Of a stretch of DNA of 64,000 nucleotides, positions 28,878 through 38,205 are shown piece after piece. This DNA comes from Psychrobacter piscatorii (GTDB taxonomy: Bacteria; Pseudomonadota; Gammaproteobacteria; Pseudomonadales; Moraxellaceae), in assembly GCF_904846415.1 (NCBI RefSeq), contig NZ_CAJHAR010000003.1, positions 1 to 64,000 on the forward strand, given 5' to 3'. The stretch's first letter is position 1. Every line of letters starts with the position of its first letter. A model generated the notes under the pieces. It saw only the letters and a program-made list of their open reading frames with translations, was not told the DNA's origin and made no database searches. The translations under genes were made by a program, and so were the position numbers.

Positions 28878-30566
28878 TTATTTTGTTTCGCGCATCTTGG
28901 CGATGACAGCGAGCTCTTTGGCCAGTGGATTGCGCTTGTGGTAACGGTTATAAAGATAATTGAGCAGCAAAATAATCGTAACAGCAGTAGCAAGACAAGC
29001 CATCAGAAAAAACAGATCGCTGTATGCTGAAACCGTTGCTTGGCGCTGAATACCTTGCAGTACTTGGCTAACTGCACCGGCATTTGCTTGAGCCGCGTCA
29101 GTGGTCTGATTCGACAGCATATTACGAGTACCTGCCACTTGAGCTCTAAATGCAGGGTCGCCCAAATTCAATGAGTTGACCATATCTGCATAATGCATTT
29201 GTGTACGAATGGTCGTAAATGCCTGAATGGCTGCCGCACCTGCCAGTCCGCCAACTGTTTGGGAGATGCCAAAAATCACTGAAAAACTAATAATATACGC
29301 AGGACCACTGCCAATAGCTCGCAAAAACCCTTCAAAAACCAAAGGCCCCATGAAATACACCGCGGCAAAGGCAATCAAAAACTGGCTAAGATAAAACATA
29401 TAGGGTGCTGAATTAATAGACACACCAACATCCATCCAAGACCCTAAGGCAATCAATGCCACTGCAAAAATAACAGGTCGGCGCAAATCCATCGCGTTGG
29501 TACTAAAAATACTAATAATCAAAGCCAGTGCACTGGCGGCTATAATAACAGCATAAAAAGTAACCAGCTGATCGTTACCGTAGCCAAGGTTGGCGAGCAA
29601 GCCTGCCGCGCCGACGTTTTGCTCAGATAGCAAAATCCGCATGACAGCGCCCGTCACCATAAAGGCAATAATATTGCGGCTACGCATCCAGCGCACTTGT
29701 AGCATCGGATTTTTGCGATGTGTCTCAATCCATAACGCGATGCTAATCCCGACGATAGCAATCATCAGTGGATAGACGAGCCAAGGTGTCGTCCACCATA
29801 AAATCCTACCTTGTACTAAAACGACAGCCAATGCAGCCAGACCACTAGCAAAAAAACCAAAGCTTACAAAATCCAATTTCTCAAATACTTTTTCTGTATT
29901 CCCTGGTGGTAGCTCTAATATATTGATCAGCCCAAAACAAATCAGCGCCAGACCAAATTGAAATAAAAATAAGTTTTCAAGCTGACCGTCGATGGCGAGG
30001 TAGGGCGAGATGACACGTGATAATGGAATACCAAACTGTACCAGACCAAAACCCAATATGAGGCCACTAGTACGTTTGACGGTTGGCATACCTTGCAGAC
30101 AATAAAATAAGCCCAATACGGTCATACCACTTGCCACCATACCACTAAGACCCCTAGCGACAATCTCTAAATAATAGGGCTCAATGCTAATATTAGGTGT
30201 GTCTAACAAGTGACTACTGATCAGCCACTGTAGACTGGTGGCGGCTAACAAAAATGACAGAGTGATTTTGCTAAAAAGCGACATGCCAAATTGCTGACGA
30301 ATTTTGTATAGCAGAACGGTGATACAGGCATTGGTCATATTGTAACTGACCGATATCCAACCACCTTCAGCTGGCGTCAAACCCAGCTGACCCTGAATTT
30401 GCGTCAGGTTGGCGACAAGTAGACCATTTTGGAAGCTGGCTGTGAGACCCACAAAAATCCCAATAAGCAAATAAAATACTTTACGGCGTGCCGGATGGTC
30501 AGGATTGGCTGGAGAGCCCACCATTATTGGCTGTTCGTGGGGCTTAAACTGGTATTCGTTACTCAT
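28878..30566 (-). CDS. MFS exporter, EmrB/DHA2-like
   Basis: A 562-residue proton-driven exporter with about 14 predicted membrane helices, the first after a 28-residue cytoplasmic leader (LIGIFVGLTASFQNGLLVANL). GWISVSYNMTNACITVLLY follows, like motif 1 of DHA2 transporters (WxxtaYnl). Substrate is unknown; the partner adaptor suggests extrusion of hydrophobic drugs or fatty acids across both membranes. No outer-membrane channel gene is present, so a TolC-type protein must come from elsewhere. The transporter precedes the adaptor, the reverse of the E. coli emrAB order. Confidence 0.88.
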   Translation of the reverse strand: MSNEYQFKPHEQPIMVGSPANPDHPARRKVFYLLIGIFVGLTASFQNGLLVANLTQIQGQLGLTPAEGGWISVSYNMTNACITVLLYKIRQQFGMSLFSKITLSFLLAATSLQWLISSHLLDTPNISIEPYYLEIVARGLSGMVASGMTVLGLFYCLQGMPTVKRTSGLILGFGLVQFGIPLSRVISPYLAIDGQLENLFLFQFGLALICFGLINILELPPGNTEKVFEKLDFVSFGFFASGLAALAVVLVQGRILWWTTPWLVYPLMIAIVGISIALWIETHRKNPMLQVRWMRSRNIIAFMVTGAVMRILLSEQNVGAAGLLANLGYGNDQLVTFYAVIIAASALALIISIFSTNAMDLRRPVIFAVALIALGSWMDVGVSINSAPYMFYLSQFLIAFAAVYFMGPLVFEGFLRAIGSGPAYIISFSVIFGISQTVGGLAGAAAIQAFTTIRTQMHYADMVNSLNLGDPAFRAQVAGTRNMLSNQTTDAAQANAGAVSQVLQGIQRQATVSAYSDLFFLMACLATAVTIILLLNYLYNRYHKRNPLAKELAVIAKMRETK

Positions 30567-30871
30567 GGGCGTACCACAATCTGTATAAGGAAATAGAGTG
30601 ACATAGGACAGATGCCAGACGGGGAGTCAGGTCAGTGCAGTTGGTATTTATAGCGTGAAAAGCCAGTCAACTCACTGATGGTATCTGAAAGATAACCCAA
30701 AAAATTCAGAAAGGATTTTATCATAACTTTTATCGTGCTTTTGTCATTGACGCGTAATTCACGGATGGTGCTGAGCAATTTGTTTGGTTGCTCTATAGCT
30801 TAATGCTCTCACATGACATTGATGACTATAATGCGATGGCTATTCATGCAAGCATAAAATAAAGCACGCAT
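30567..30871. other. intergenic, no gene found
   Basis: About 300 bases upstream of the efflux genes. Their promoter is expected here. No convincing operator was found, and the 15-base motif seen near tetR is absent. Confidence 0.4.
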
Positions 30872-30900
30872 AAAAAACAGCTCTATACAGAGCTGTTTTT
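30872..30900 (-). terminator. intrinsic terminator of the GST gene
   Basis: The stem ACAGCTCT/AGAGCTGT with a four-base loop, flanked by A-run and T-run, lies 39 bases after the GST stop. Confidence 0.8.
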
Positions 30901-30938
30901 GTGTATCAGAAAATGGATCTGTCAGTTATGATGAAATG

Positions 30939-31568
30939 CTAAACAGATTGATCGTACTTAGCCTCTAGCTGCATAGCGCGCTGATAGCTATCGAGACTGG
31001 CAAGCGCTTCAGCATACTGCCTGATATGCGGATAAGCGTCGAGTTTTTGACGCTTAGCAAGAATGATTAAGTCAAATGACAACATAAAGTCAGCACCACT
31101 TAGCTTATCACCCACAATGAACGACTTACCTTCAACCGAAGCATCCAGATATTCAAACAATCTGGTTTTTTCTGTATCGATATAGCCGTTCAAAAACTCA
31201 TTGTCATCAATGCCTGCTTTTTTGGTAAATAGCTCAAGCATTAATGGCAACATCAATGAGCTTTCTGCAAAGTCAATCCACTGCAGATAGTATCCATAGT
31301 CCGAGCTATCTGTAGCAGGACGTAGACGCTCTGGCGCGAATCGTTCAATCAATAACTCAGTAATCGCACCGGACTCAGCGTAAATCTGTCCATCCATCTC
31401 GATAACCGGAGATTTACCGAGTGGATGTACTGCCTTTAGTGACTCTGGTGCCAAATGAGTCTTGGCATCACGCTGATGACTGACCACTTCATAAGGCACG
31501 CCTAGCTCTTCTAAGAGCCAAAGCGTACGCAACGAGCGTGATTGATTAAGATGATGTAGGCGAATCAT
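30939..31568 (-). CDS. glutathione S-transferase
   Basis: A 209-residue GST. The N-terminal thioredoxin-like domain has HLNQSRSLRTLWLLEELG with a likely catalytic Ser, HPLGKSPVIEMDG with the cis-Pro, and YAESGAITELLIERF with the glutathione-binding Glu-Ser. The C-terminal helical domain carries the SGADFMLSFDL motif. It conjugates glutathione to electrophiles. It starts four bases after the DJ-1-like gene stop, with AAAGG in that gene's end as ribosome binding site, so translation is coupled. This ties it to aldehyde and electrophile defence. Confidence 0.92.
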   Translation of the reverse strand: MIRLHHLNQSRSLRTLWLLEELGVPYEVVSHQRDAKTHLAPESLKAVHPLGKSPVIEMDGQIYAESGAITELLIERFAPERLRPATDSSDYGYYLQWIDFAESSLMLPLMLELFTKKAGIDDNEFLNGYIDTEKTRLFEYLDASVEGKSFIVGDKLSGADFMLSFDLIILAKRQKLDAYPHIRQYAEALASLDSYQRAMQLEAKYDQSV

Positions 31569-31572
31569 GATA

Positions 31573-32250
31573 TTAACCTTTGAGCTTGTTGATCAAACGC
31601 TTAGCCGCTTCTTCTGATGACGCTGGGTTTTGACCTGTGATCAATAAACCATCTTCAACCACAAACTCTTCCCAATCAGCGGCTTTTTCATAGTTACCGC
31701 CATTGGCTTTCAAGGCATCTTCTACTAAGAAAGGCACCACGTCTGTTAAGCCAGCAGCTTCTTCTTCTGAATTAGTAAAGCCAGTAACGGTTTTACCTTT
31801 TACTAAGTACTCGCCATCCACTTTGACGTTTTTAAGCGCGGCAGGTGCATGACAAACAAAAGCAACAGGCTTGTCTTGCTTAACGAAATTCTCGATCAAT
31901 TCGATAGAGTTTTTGTCCACTGCCAAATCCCACAATGGACCATGACCACCTGGATAAAAGACTGAATCAAAATCTTCTACTTTCATGTCAGCAAGTTTTT
32001 TGGTATTAGCCAAGTGCTCTTGCGCATCTTTGTCGTCTTTAAAACGCTTGGTATCTTTGGTTTGCGTGTCTTCGGTATCGCTACTAGGATCTAGGGGTGG
32101 TTGACCACCAGCAGGAGACGCTAAAGTGACATTAGCACCCGCATCGAGAAACGCATAGTAAGGGGCTGCAAATTCTTCTAGCCAAAAGCCAGTTTTTTTA
32201 CCAGTATCGCCTAGGCGGTCGTGTGAGGTTAGTACCATTAAAATATTCAT
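31573..32250 (-). CDS. DJ-1/PfpI family protein (Hsp31-like)
   Basis: A class I glutamine amidotransferase-like protein of 225 residues. The nucleophile elbow is VAFVCHAPAAL with its Cys at about residue 125, preceded by the typical FYPGGHGPLWDLA. KTGFWLEEFAAPYYAF near the N-terminus matches the Hsp31/YhbO-like branch with its conserved Glu. Members act as glyoxalases, deglycases or chaperones; which applies here is not visible. It is cotranscribed with the GST gene. Confidence 0.88.
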   Translation of the reverse strand: MNILMVLTSHDRLGDTGKKTGFWLEEFAAPYYAFLDAGANVTLASPAGGQPPLDPSSDTEDTQTKDTKRFKDDKDAQEHLANTKKLADMKVEDFDSVFYPGGHGPLWDLAVDKNSIELIENFVKQDKPVAFVCHAPAALKNVKVDGEYLVKGKTVTGFTNSEEEAAGLTDVVPFLVEDALKANGGNYEKAADWEEFVVEDGLLITGQNPASSEEAAKRLINKLKG

Positions 32251-32501
32251 AATTATCCTTATTTATTGTTTATATGTGAGTAAAGTAAATCATTAACAGC
32301 CACGTTTTTATTGATAGAGGATTCATTCAAATGGCGAGCCAAATAACTAAAAAATTATCAATATAAGTCGTGACCGCTAATATTATTCCTGCTTCGGACG
32401 TAACTTTCAGTAGTGATCTTAGCGAGTTGTGTTGTTAAGTGGTTATTAATAAAAAATCGTTACCTATCGCTTATTGCTTAACAAAACTTACCTAACATCA
32501 A
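32251..32501. other. intergenic, no feature found
   Basis: 251 AT-rich bases upstream of the DJ-1-like gene and downstream of the oxidoreductase. No clear terminator or operator is seen. Confidence 0.35.
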
Positions 32502-33551
32502 TTAATGAACGTCAGAGACTTTGACCACTGTTTTACCAAAGTTATCACCGTTTAACATACCGACGAAGGCATCTGGTGCATTGTTTAGACCATCAGCGAT
32601 GTATTCTTTGGTTTTGACGTCGCCTGATTCTACCCATTTGCTCATCGTTTCTAAGAACTCTGGGAAGTGGTCGCCATATTCTTCAAAGATAATAAAGCCT
32701 TTGATGGTGAGGCGGCGGCTTAAGATAAGGCCAGTCAATACGCTCAAACGATCCTTACCTTCAGGCAGTTCGGTCGCATTGTACTGGGCAACAAGGCCAC
32801 AGACAGGAATGCGAGCATGAGCATTTAGTAAAGGCATGACCGCGTCAAACACATGGCCACCGACGTTTTCGTAATAGATGTCGATACCATCTGGGCATGC
32901 CGCTTTTAATTGCTTAGCGAAGTCATCGGCTCTGTGGTCGATACAGACATCAAAGCCAAGCTCGTTGACCGCGAAGTCGCATTTCTCTTTACCGCCTGCT
33001 ACACCAACGGTGCGCAGACCATATTGATTACCCACTTGACCGACCGTAGCGCCAACAGGTCCCGTGGCTGCAGCGACAACCAACGTTTCACCTTTTTGTG
33101 GTTTACCGATATCAGTCAGACCCATGTAGCCGGTGAAGCCGGGCATACCTAATACACCCAAACCATAAGAAGGGTTTGCCATGTTTTTATCAAGCTTAAG
33201 AACACCTTCGCCATCGCTGACGCTGTAGTCCTGCCAGCCGGAATTTGATACCACCAAATCACCGACAGCAAATTTATCGATATTAGACTCGACGACTTGA
33301 GCAACTGTGCCGCCCATGATGACGTCACCGACTGCTAATGGGTCAGCGTAGCTTTTGGCATCGCTCATACGTCCACGCATGTATGGGTCTAATGACAGAT
33401 ATACCGTGCGCAATAACATCTCGTTATCGTTTGGTGTTGGGATGTCGCTAGTTGTCATGTCAAAGTTGTCAGCGGTTGGTTCGCCGTTCGGGCGGCTGGC
33501 AAGTTTGATTTGACGGTTGGTTTGTTGATTCTGTTGTTTGTCGAAGCTCAT
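32502..33551 (-). CDS. NADP-dependent oxidoreductase, CurA/PTGR-like
   Basis: A medium-chain, zinc-free reductase of 349 residues that reduces the double bond of enones such as curcumin or leukotriene-type substrates. Key stretches are LRTVYLSLDPYMRGRMSD, GMPGFTGYMGL, the nucleotide site VVAAATGPVGATVGQVG and DIYYENVGGHVFDAV, all of the CurA/PTGR1 branch. The zinc-ligand Cys residues of alcohol dehydrogenases are absent. It probably removes reactive carbonyls along with its neighbours. It is a separate transcription unit about 170 bases from the alcohol dehydrogenase gene. Confidence 0.92.
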   Translation of the reverse strand: MSFDKQQNQQTNRQIKLASRPNGEPTADNFDMTTSDIPTPNDNEMLLRTVYLSLDPYMRGRMSDAKSYADPLAVGDVIMGGTVAQVVESNIDKFAVGDLVVSNSGWQDYSVSDGEGVLKLDKNMANPSYGLGVLGMPGFTGYMGLTDIGKPQKGETLVVAAATGPVGATVGQVGNQYGLRTVGVAGGKEKCDFAVNELGFDVCIDHRADDFAKQLKAACPDGIDIYYENVGGHVFDAVMPLLNAHARIPVCGLVAQYNATELPEGKDRLSVLTGLILSRRLTIKGFIIFEEYGDHFPEFLETMSKWVESGDVKTKEYIADGLNNAPDAFVGMLNGDNFGKTVVKVSDVH

Positions 33552-33720
33552 GGTAGGACTCCTTTATATTTATTCATTGTCATTATTATAGAGGTATTAG
33601 ATGTAGTAACTACTCAGCATTGAACTGAATAGCTACTATAAATAGCATAACGATATGTAGTTATTGTTACTGTCGCGATTTTTCTTATAATTCTTCTGAC
33701 AGTTCTTGCTATATCGCTTA

Positions 33721-34932
33721 TTAAGACGCTTTGCTAGTCACAGCACGCTGTAAGATACGACGTGAGACGTCTAAATCATTTTTGCCGTGTTCACCAAGTT
33801 TGACCATGTTATGTGCATCAAGCTGCTTAATGATTGGATCAATTGCTGACTCAGTCAAATCGACGTCTTCTAAGCTCACTGGCAAGCCAAGCTCGCGGAA
33901 GAAGTTTTCAGTATAGACAATGGCCGTTTCGATGATTGCATCGTCGTCTTGATCAGTATCAGTGATGTTCCATACGTTACGTGCATACTGCAGCAGTTTT
34001 TCTTTTTTGCTTTCTTTTAGCTCACGCATCACTGATGGCAATACGATGGTTAGTGTACGTGCATGATCGATAGCGTGTAGTGATGTGAGCTCATGACCGA
34101 CCATATGGGTTGTCCAGTCTTGTGGTACACCAGTACCGATCAGACCATTCAATGCCATCGTCGCTGTCCACATAATGTTCTTACGTGTTTCTAGATTGTC
34201 TGGATCTTGCTTGACCACTAGGCCTTCATCGATAAGAATTTTAAGCAAGCTTTCAGCAAAGGCATCTTGGACTTTAGCATTGACTGGGTAAGTCAGATAC
34301 TGTTCCATCACATGGACGAATGCATCAGCAACACCATTCATAACTTGACGTTCAGGCAAGGTAAGCGTTTTGACTGGATCTAGGATTGAGAATTTAGGGA
34401 AGGCTAGTGGGTTACCAAACGGTAGTTTTGCTTGACGTTCGCTATAGTTAATCACGCCGCCTGAGTTCATCTCAGAACCCGTTGCTGGGATGGTCAATAC
34501 CGCACCTAGGTCAACAGCAGAATCAATGTTTTTGCAATAACCCGTTAGCGCGTCCCAAGCTTGGTCACGTGAGACAGTACCGTCTTCTTCAGTTAATGAA
34601 GAAACGAGTGCGACAAATTTGCTGCCGTCAATCACAGAACCACCGCCAACTGCTAACAAGAAGTCGATGTTGTGCTCATTCACCATGTCGGCTGCTTTTA
34701 ATAGTGTAGTGAACTCTGGGTTAGCCTCGATACCACCAAATTCAAATACAGTACGGTTACCGCTTGCCGCTAATGCAGTTTTTACTTCATCCAAAGTACC
34801 GGTACGCTGTGCTGAACCACCACCGTAAGTAATAAGAACGCGTGCATCAGTAGGGACTAGGTCTGATAATTGTTCGATTTGACCTTCACCAAAAACGATG
34901 CGGACTGGATTATAGTATTGAAAGTTATTCAT
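33721..34932 (-). CDS. iron-containing alcohol dehydrogenase, YqhD-like
   Basis: A group III alcohol dehydrogenase that reduces aldehydes with NAD(P)H. It begins NNFQYYNPVRIVFGEGQIEQL. The nucleotide loop is LAVGGGSVIDGSKFVA, and metal ligands lie in ADAFVHVMEQYL and HELTSLHAIDHARTL. This pattern is that of YqhD/butanol dehydrogenase. I start at the ATG at 34932 (AGGAAT five bases upstream); an upstream ATG at 34986 gives 18 unlikely residues. The 15-base near-palindrome at 35049-35063 lies about 117 bases upstream and suggests control by the TetR regulator at 35206. Confidence 0.93.
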   Translation of the reverse strand: MNNFQYYNPVRIVFGEGQIEQLSDLVPTDARVLITYGGGSAQRTGTLDEVKTALAASGNRTVFEFGGIEANPEFTTLLKAADMVNEHNIDFLLAVGGGSVIDGSKFVALVSSLTEEDGTVSRDQAWDALTGYCKNIDSAVDLGAVLTIPATGSEMNSGGVINYSERQAKLPFGNPLAFPKFSILDPVKTLTLPERQVMNGVADAFVHVMEQYLTYPVNAKVQDAFAESLLKILIDEGLVVKQDPDNLETRKNIMWTATMALNGLIGTGVPQDWTTHMVGHELTSLHAIDHARTLTIVLPSVMRELKESKKEKLLQYARNVWNITDTDQDDDAIIETAIVYTENFFRELGLPVSLEDVDLTESAIDPIIKQLDAHNMVKLGEHGKNDLDVSRRILQRAVTSKAS

Positions 34933-35048
34933 AAAATTCCTAATGTTGATAAAAATGGTTCCGTCAAATATGTTGACGTTAAACAATGAATGGTAAGCAA
35001 TGCTTATTTTGCATTTGCTCTAAAGCTTGGTGCGCATTGTACACCAAT

Positions 35049-35063
35049 TAGACCAGTCGTCTA
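35049..35063. promoter_or_regulatory. TetR-type operator upstream of the alcohol dehydrogenase gene
   Basis: TAGACCAGTCGTCTA is an interrupted palindrome (TAGAC-N5-GTCTA). The same 15 bases occur at 35976-35990. It resembles the TAGACCRGTC box I recall for the LmrA/YxaF-type TetR proteins of Bacillus. Confidence 0.75.
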
Positions 35064-35157
35064 GTGGTTGTTTGTAAATGATTACAAAACTCTCATACAA
35101 CGTTTTTATCAAGCATTGGGTTTCTAAATAACAATATGAGGTGTGGACGCAAACATA

Positions 35158-35177
35158 AGCCCCCAATTTAGGGGGCT
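35158..35177 (-). terminator. hairpin after the tetR gene
   Basis: A seven-base stem (AGCCCCC with GGGGGCT, loop AATTTA) lies 29 bases past the stop. There is no T-run on the minus strand, so efficiency is uncertain. Confidence 0.5.
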
Positions 35178-35205
35178 GCAATATCAAGAACATTACTGTT
35201 TATTA

Positions 35206-35811
35206 TCAACGCCCCATCTGAGTCGTCGTCATTTGCCAAATCTCCGCTAGGGGCGTATTCGTTTGGCTGATCTTAGCCATTAGGCTGGCACCAAGCCACG
35301 CGAAATACCAACGTTTGGCCATACTCTCAGCTGATATATTATCGTGGCGAGGTACAGACCCATCTGTCCATCCTGCCTTGATCTGCTCGGCAAGCCACAT
35401 GGTCGTTTGTTGATAGCCAGCATCAAGTGCTTTACGCATGGTTTCTGACATATCAGCCACTTCTGCGCTTAGTTTGACTACCAAGCATTTCTCGTGATCA
35501 CAGCCGTTCTGCTGGGTGTCGTACCAGTTTTGAAAATAATCATATAGCTTTTGCTGTGCGCTCACATTTTGTGCATCGATGATATTAAGACGAGCTTTAT
35601 ATAAGCTGAAGTAATGATTGATAATGGCCTCACCAAAGGCTTCTTTTGAGGCAAAATAATGATAAAAAGAGCCTTTAGGCACGCCAGCTGTGTCTAAAAT
35701 TTGTTTTAGGCCGACAGCGGTAAAGCCTTTTTTGGCTATTAATTGGTAGCCAGTGGCAAGTAAATGAGCTTTGGTATCGGGTGTGGTGCTAGTGTCTGTG
35801 ATATTAGACAT
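35206..35811 (-). CDS. TetR/AcrR-family regulator
   Basis: A 201-residue repressor. The N-terminal helix-turn-helix (about 12-60) includes GYQLIAKKGFTAVGLKQILDT and GVPKGSFYHYFASKEAFG, the usual TetR signature. The C-terminal ligand domain has two close Cys (NGCDHEKCLVVKLSAEVADM), as in the LmrA/YxaF-like branch; these could sense electrophiles, but that is inference. It is divergent from the aldehyde dehydrogenase gene, with a palindromic site between them and a second copy before the alcohol dehydrogenase gene. It most likely represses itself and both enzymes until an aldehyde or similar inducer appears. Confidence 0.88.
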   Translation of the reverse strand: MSNITDTSTTPDTKAHLLATGYQLIAKKGFTAVGLKQILDTAGVPKGSFYHYFASKEAFGEAIINHYFSLYKARLNIIDAQNVSAQQKLYDYFQNWYDTQQNGCDHEKCLVVKLSAEVADMSETMRKALDAGYQQTTMWLAEQIKAGWTDGSVPRHDNISAESMAKRWYFAWLGASLMAKISQTNTPLAEIWQMTTTQMGR

Positions 35812-36149
35812 AAATAGAATTTTCTCCCTTGATAGTCATAGTAATAGGGTCGTCAGGTTTCATTTGAGCGTCATGTTGATGGCATATTCTAATGATATAT
35901 ATTTATATGTGTTACGTTTTATCAACAATATTGCCTGAAAGAATAGTCTTGTTTTATTAGTAGCTATGGTAGCATTAGACCAGTCGTCTATCAAGGTGGG
36001 TTTTGTTCTTATCAGTTACCATAAAGTTTTCATTTCAATTTATGATTTAACCGTGATTATGAATCTCCCACCTACAAGACAGCTCCAACTATTTTATTCA
36101 GAGTACTGAAAATAAATTTTTATATAACAAAGCAAACATGAGGATAATT
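35812..36149. other. divergent control region tetR / aldehyde dehydrogenase
   Basis: 338 bases holding both promoters and the operator-like site at 35976-35990. No small gene is seen. Confidence 0.5.
35976..35990. promoter_or_regulatory. TetR-type operator between tetR and the aldehyde dehydrogenase gene
   Basis: TAGACCAGTCGTCTA is identical to the site at 35049-35063. The shared match extends two bases further left (AT). It lies in the divergent promoter region, where binding could control both genes. Confidence 0.78.
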
Positions 36150-37634
36150 ATGTCAACCAACGATAATAATAGTAATGCCTATAGCGACTTTCATTTGCAA
36201 TTCATCGGCGGTGAATGGCAAAAAGGTAAAGATGATAGCATTAATACCAACACTAATCCCTACAATGGCGATATGCTTGTAGAGATTCAGCAAGCGACTA
36301 AAGATCAACTAAATGAAGCATACGACGCTGCTAGCCAAGCTCAAGCTGAATGGGCGAAAACGACCCCAGCTGAACGTGCAGCTATTATGTATAAGGTAGT
36401 CAGTATTTTAGATCAACGCCAAGACGAAATCGTCGACTGGCTGATCAAAGAATCAGGTAGTACGCGCATTAAGGCCATGGTTGAATTTAGTGCGACGCGT
36501 GCGATTACCCTTGAAGCAGCAACATTCCCTAACCGTGTACATGGTGAAATTCGCCCATCGAACACTCCTGGCAAAGAGAACTTTATTTATCGCGAGCCCA
36601 TCGGAGTGGTAGCAGTCATTAGCCCATGGAACTTTCCGCTGCATTTAACCCAGCGTTCTATCGCACCAGCGTTAGCACTTGGTAATGCCGTCGTGCTCAA
36701 GCCTGCGAGCGATACGCCAGTGACAGGCGGTCTATTACTTGCAAAAATATTTGAAGAAGCAGGTCTGCCAAAAGGTTTGCTAAATGTCGTGGTCGGTTCA
36801 GGTAGTGAGATAGGCGATGCCATCGTCGAGCACAAAGCGCCAAGCTTAGTATCATTTACAGGCTCAACCTCAGTGGGTAAGCATATTGGTGAGTTGGCAA
36901 ATGGTGGTGAATACATTAAACAAGTGGCACTTGAGCTGGGTGGTAATAGTCCGTTTGTGGTATTAAAAGACGCTGATATCGAGCAAGCAGTAAAAGCGGC
37001 TGCTTTTGGTAAATTCTTGCATCAAGGTCAAATCTGTATCGCGATTAACAGAGTGATTGTAGAAGACGAGATATATGATGATTTCGTAGAGCGTTTCTTG
37101 GCGCACGTTAAAACACTGAATGTCGGTGACCCAAGTAAGCAAGATACCGCTGTTGGCCCTATCATCAATGAAAAACAGGTCAAATCGCTCAAAGAAAAAA
37201 TCGCTAAAGCGCAGGAAGAAGGCGCGAAAATGATACTCAGTGGCGAGATCGAAGGCCAAGTAGTACCGCCTCATATCTTCACTGAAGTCACTCGCGAGAT
37301 GGATTTATCATGTAATGAAGTGTTTGGACCATTGGTTGGTATCATTCGTGCTAAAGACGAAGACGATGCATTATCAATCGCCAATGACTCTATGTATGGC
37401 CTATCTAGTGCTGTATTCACTGCTGATATGCAAAAAGGTCTGCGTTTCGCTCGTGGTATCAGAGCAGGTATGACCCATATCAATGACATCTCAGTGAACG
37501 ACGAAAGTAATACGCCGTTCGGTGGTGAGAAAAACTCAGGTATCGGTCGTTTCAACGGTGAGTGGGTACTAGAAGAATTCACCAGAACACACTGGATATC
37601 AATGCAAAACGAACCACGTCAGTATCCGTTCTAA
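36150..37634 (+). CDS. aldehyde dehydrogenase family protein
   Basis: An NAD(P)-dependent aldehyde dehydrogenase of 494 residues. [20 protein letters not shown] and the Rossmann part [15 protein letters not shown] are present, as are the general base in [11 protein letters not shown] and the catalytic Cys in [11 protein letters not shown] (about residue 296). The pattern is close to benzaldehyde/vanillin-type dehydrogenases, but the substrate cannot be fixed. I start at the ATG at 36150, five bases after GAGGA; an ATG at 36138 lies four codons upstream. It is divergent from tetR and probably paired with the alcohol dehydrogenase in aldehyde removal. Confidence 0.93.
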   Translation: MSTNDNNSNAYSDFHLQFIGGEWQKGKDDSINTNTNPYNGDMLVEIQQATKDQLNEAYDAASQAQAEWAKTTPAERAAIMYKVVSILDQRQDEIVDWLIKESGSTRIKAMVEFSATRAITLEAATFPNRVHGEIRPSNTPGKENFIYREPIGVVAVISPWNFPLHLTQRSIAPALALGNAVVLKPASDTPVTGGLLLAKIFEEAGLPKGLLNVVVGSGSEIGDAIVEHKAPSLVSFTGSTSVGKHIGELANGGEYIKQVALELGGNSPFVVLKDADIEQAVKAAAFGKFLHQGQICIAINRVIVEDEIYDDFVERFLAHVKTLNVGDPSKQDTAVGPIINEKQVKSLKEKIAKAQEEGAKMILSGEIEGQVVPPHIFTEVTREMDLSCNEVFGPLVGIIRAKDEDDALSIANDSMYGLSSAVFTADMQKGLRFARGIRAGMTHINDISVNDESNTPFGGEKNSGIGRFNGEWVLEEFTRTHWISMQNEPRQYPF

Positions 37635-37660
37635 TAGCATTGCACTAGAATAAATAATAA

Positions 37661-37692
37661 AAAAAGACCGCTTCGATAGCGGTCTTTTTTTT
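37661..37692 (+). terminator. intrinsic terminator of the aldehyde dehydrogenase gene
   Basis: The stem AAAGACCGCT/AGCGGTCTTT with a five-base loop and a long T-run lies 27 bases past the stop. Confidence 0.88.
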
Positions 37693-37753
37693 GTGATGTT
37701 CGATGGTTGTGCTTGAACCTACTTAGAGGACAATTAGCTTATAGTCTAGTCAT

Positions 37754-38002
37754 CTATCTAGCATGGAAGCCCAGTAACCCTTCAATTTCTTCGATAGTCA
37801 TACGTCTGACCAGCGCTTGCTCTTCTACCGACAAGCGATTGGTATGTTCTTTTATCATGGTATGAATACTCCGAGATATCTCAGAGGTGGTGGCATAATA
37901 CATTTGTGGCTGCTCTTTCGTCAGTCTCATCAAAAAACGATTAATAAGTTTACGTTTCTCGTCTGATTTATTTTCTTCAGTCGTAGTATTATTTTGAGTC
38001 AT
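37754..38002 (-). CDS. small hypothetical protein, 82 residues
   Basis: A soluble helical protein with a polar Thr/Asn-rich start (MTQNNTTTEENKSDEKR) followed by RKLINRFLMRLTKEQPQ and a C-terminal RRMTIEEIEGLLGFHAR. No known domain is recognised. The minus-strand context before the ATG (TAGGAGAAT) is a good ribosome binding site, so I take it as real. It is divergent from the cryptochrome gene. Confidence 0.65.
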   Translation of the reverse strand: MTQNNTTTEENKSDEKRKLINRFLMRLTKEQPQMYYATTSEISRSIHTMIKEHTNRLSVEEQALVRRMTIEEIEGLLGFHAR

Positions 38003-38205
38003 GGTATTCTCCTAGAGGTAAGCCATTTAAGCAGTCGAGCTTATGAGAGTCAATGGTTATAAGTGGTTTTTGGGGCTGAGCGCATCACCTTACAAGTACT
38101 AGGCTCGCCTCATGGTTGAATGCTGGGTGTGTTTTACATCGTATATGATATTTTGAGTGTAAAGATTAAAAATAAATAAGCGCTAAATGGCCGGAAGGAT
38201 AGGGT

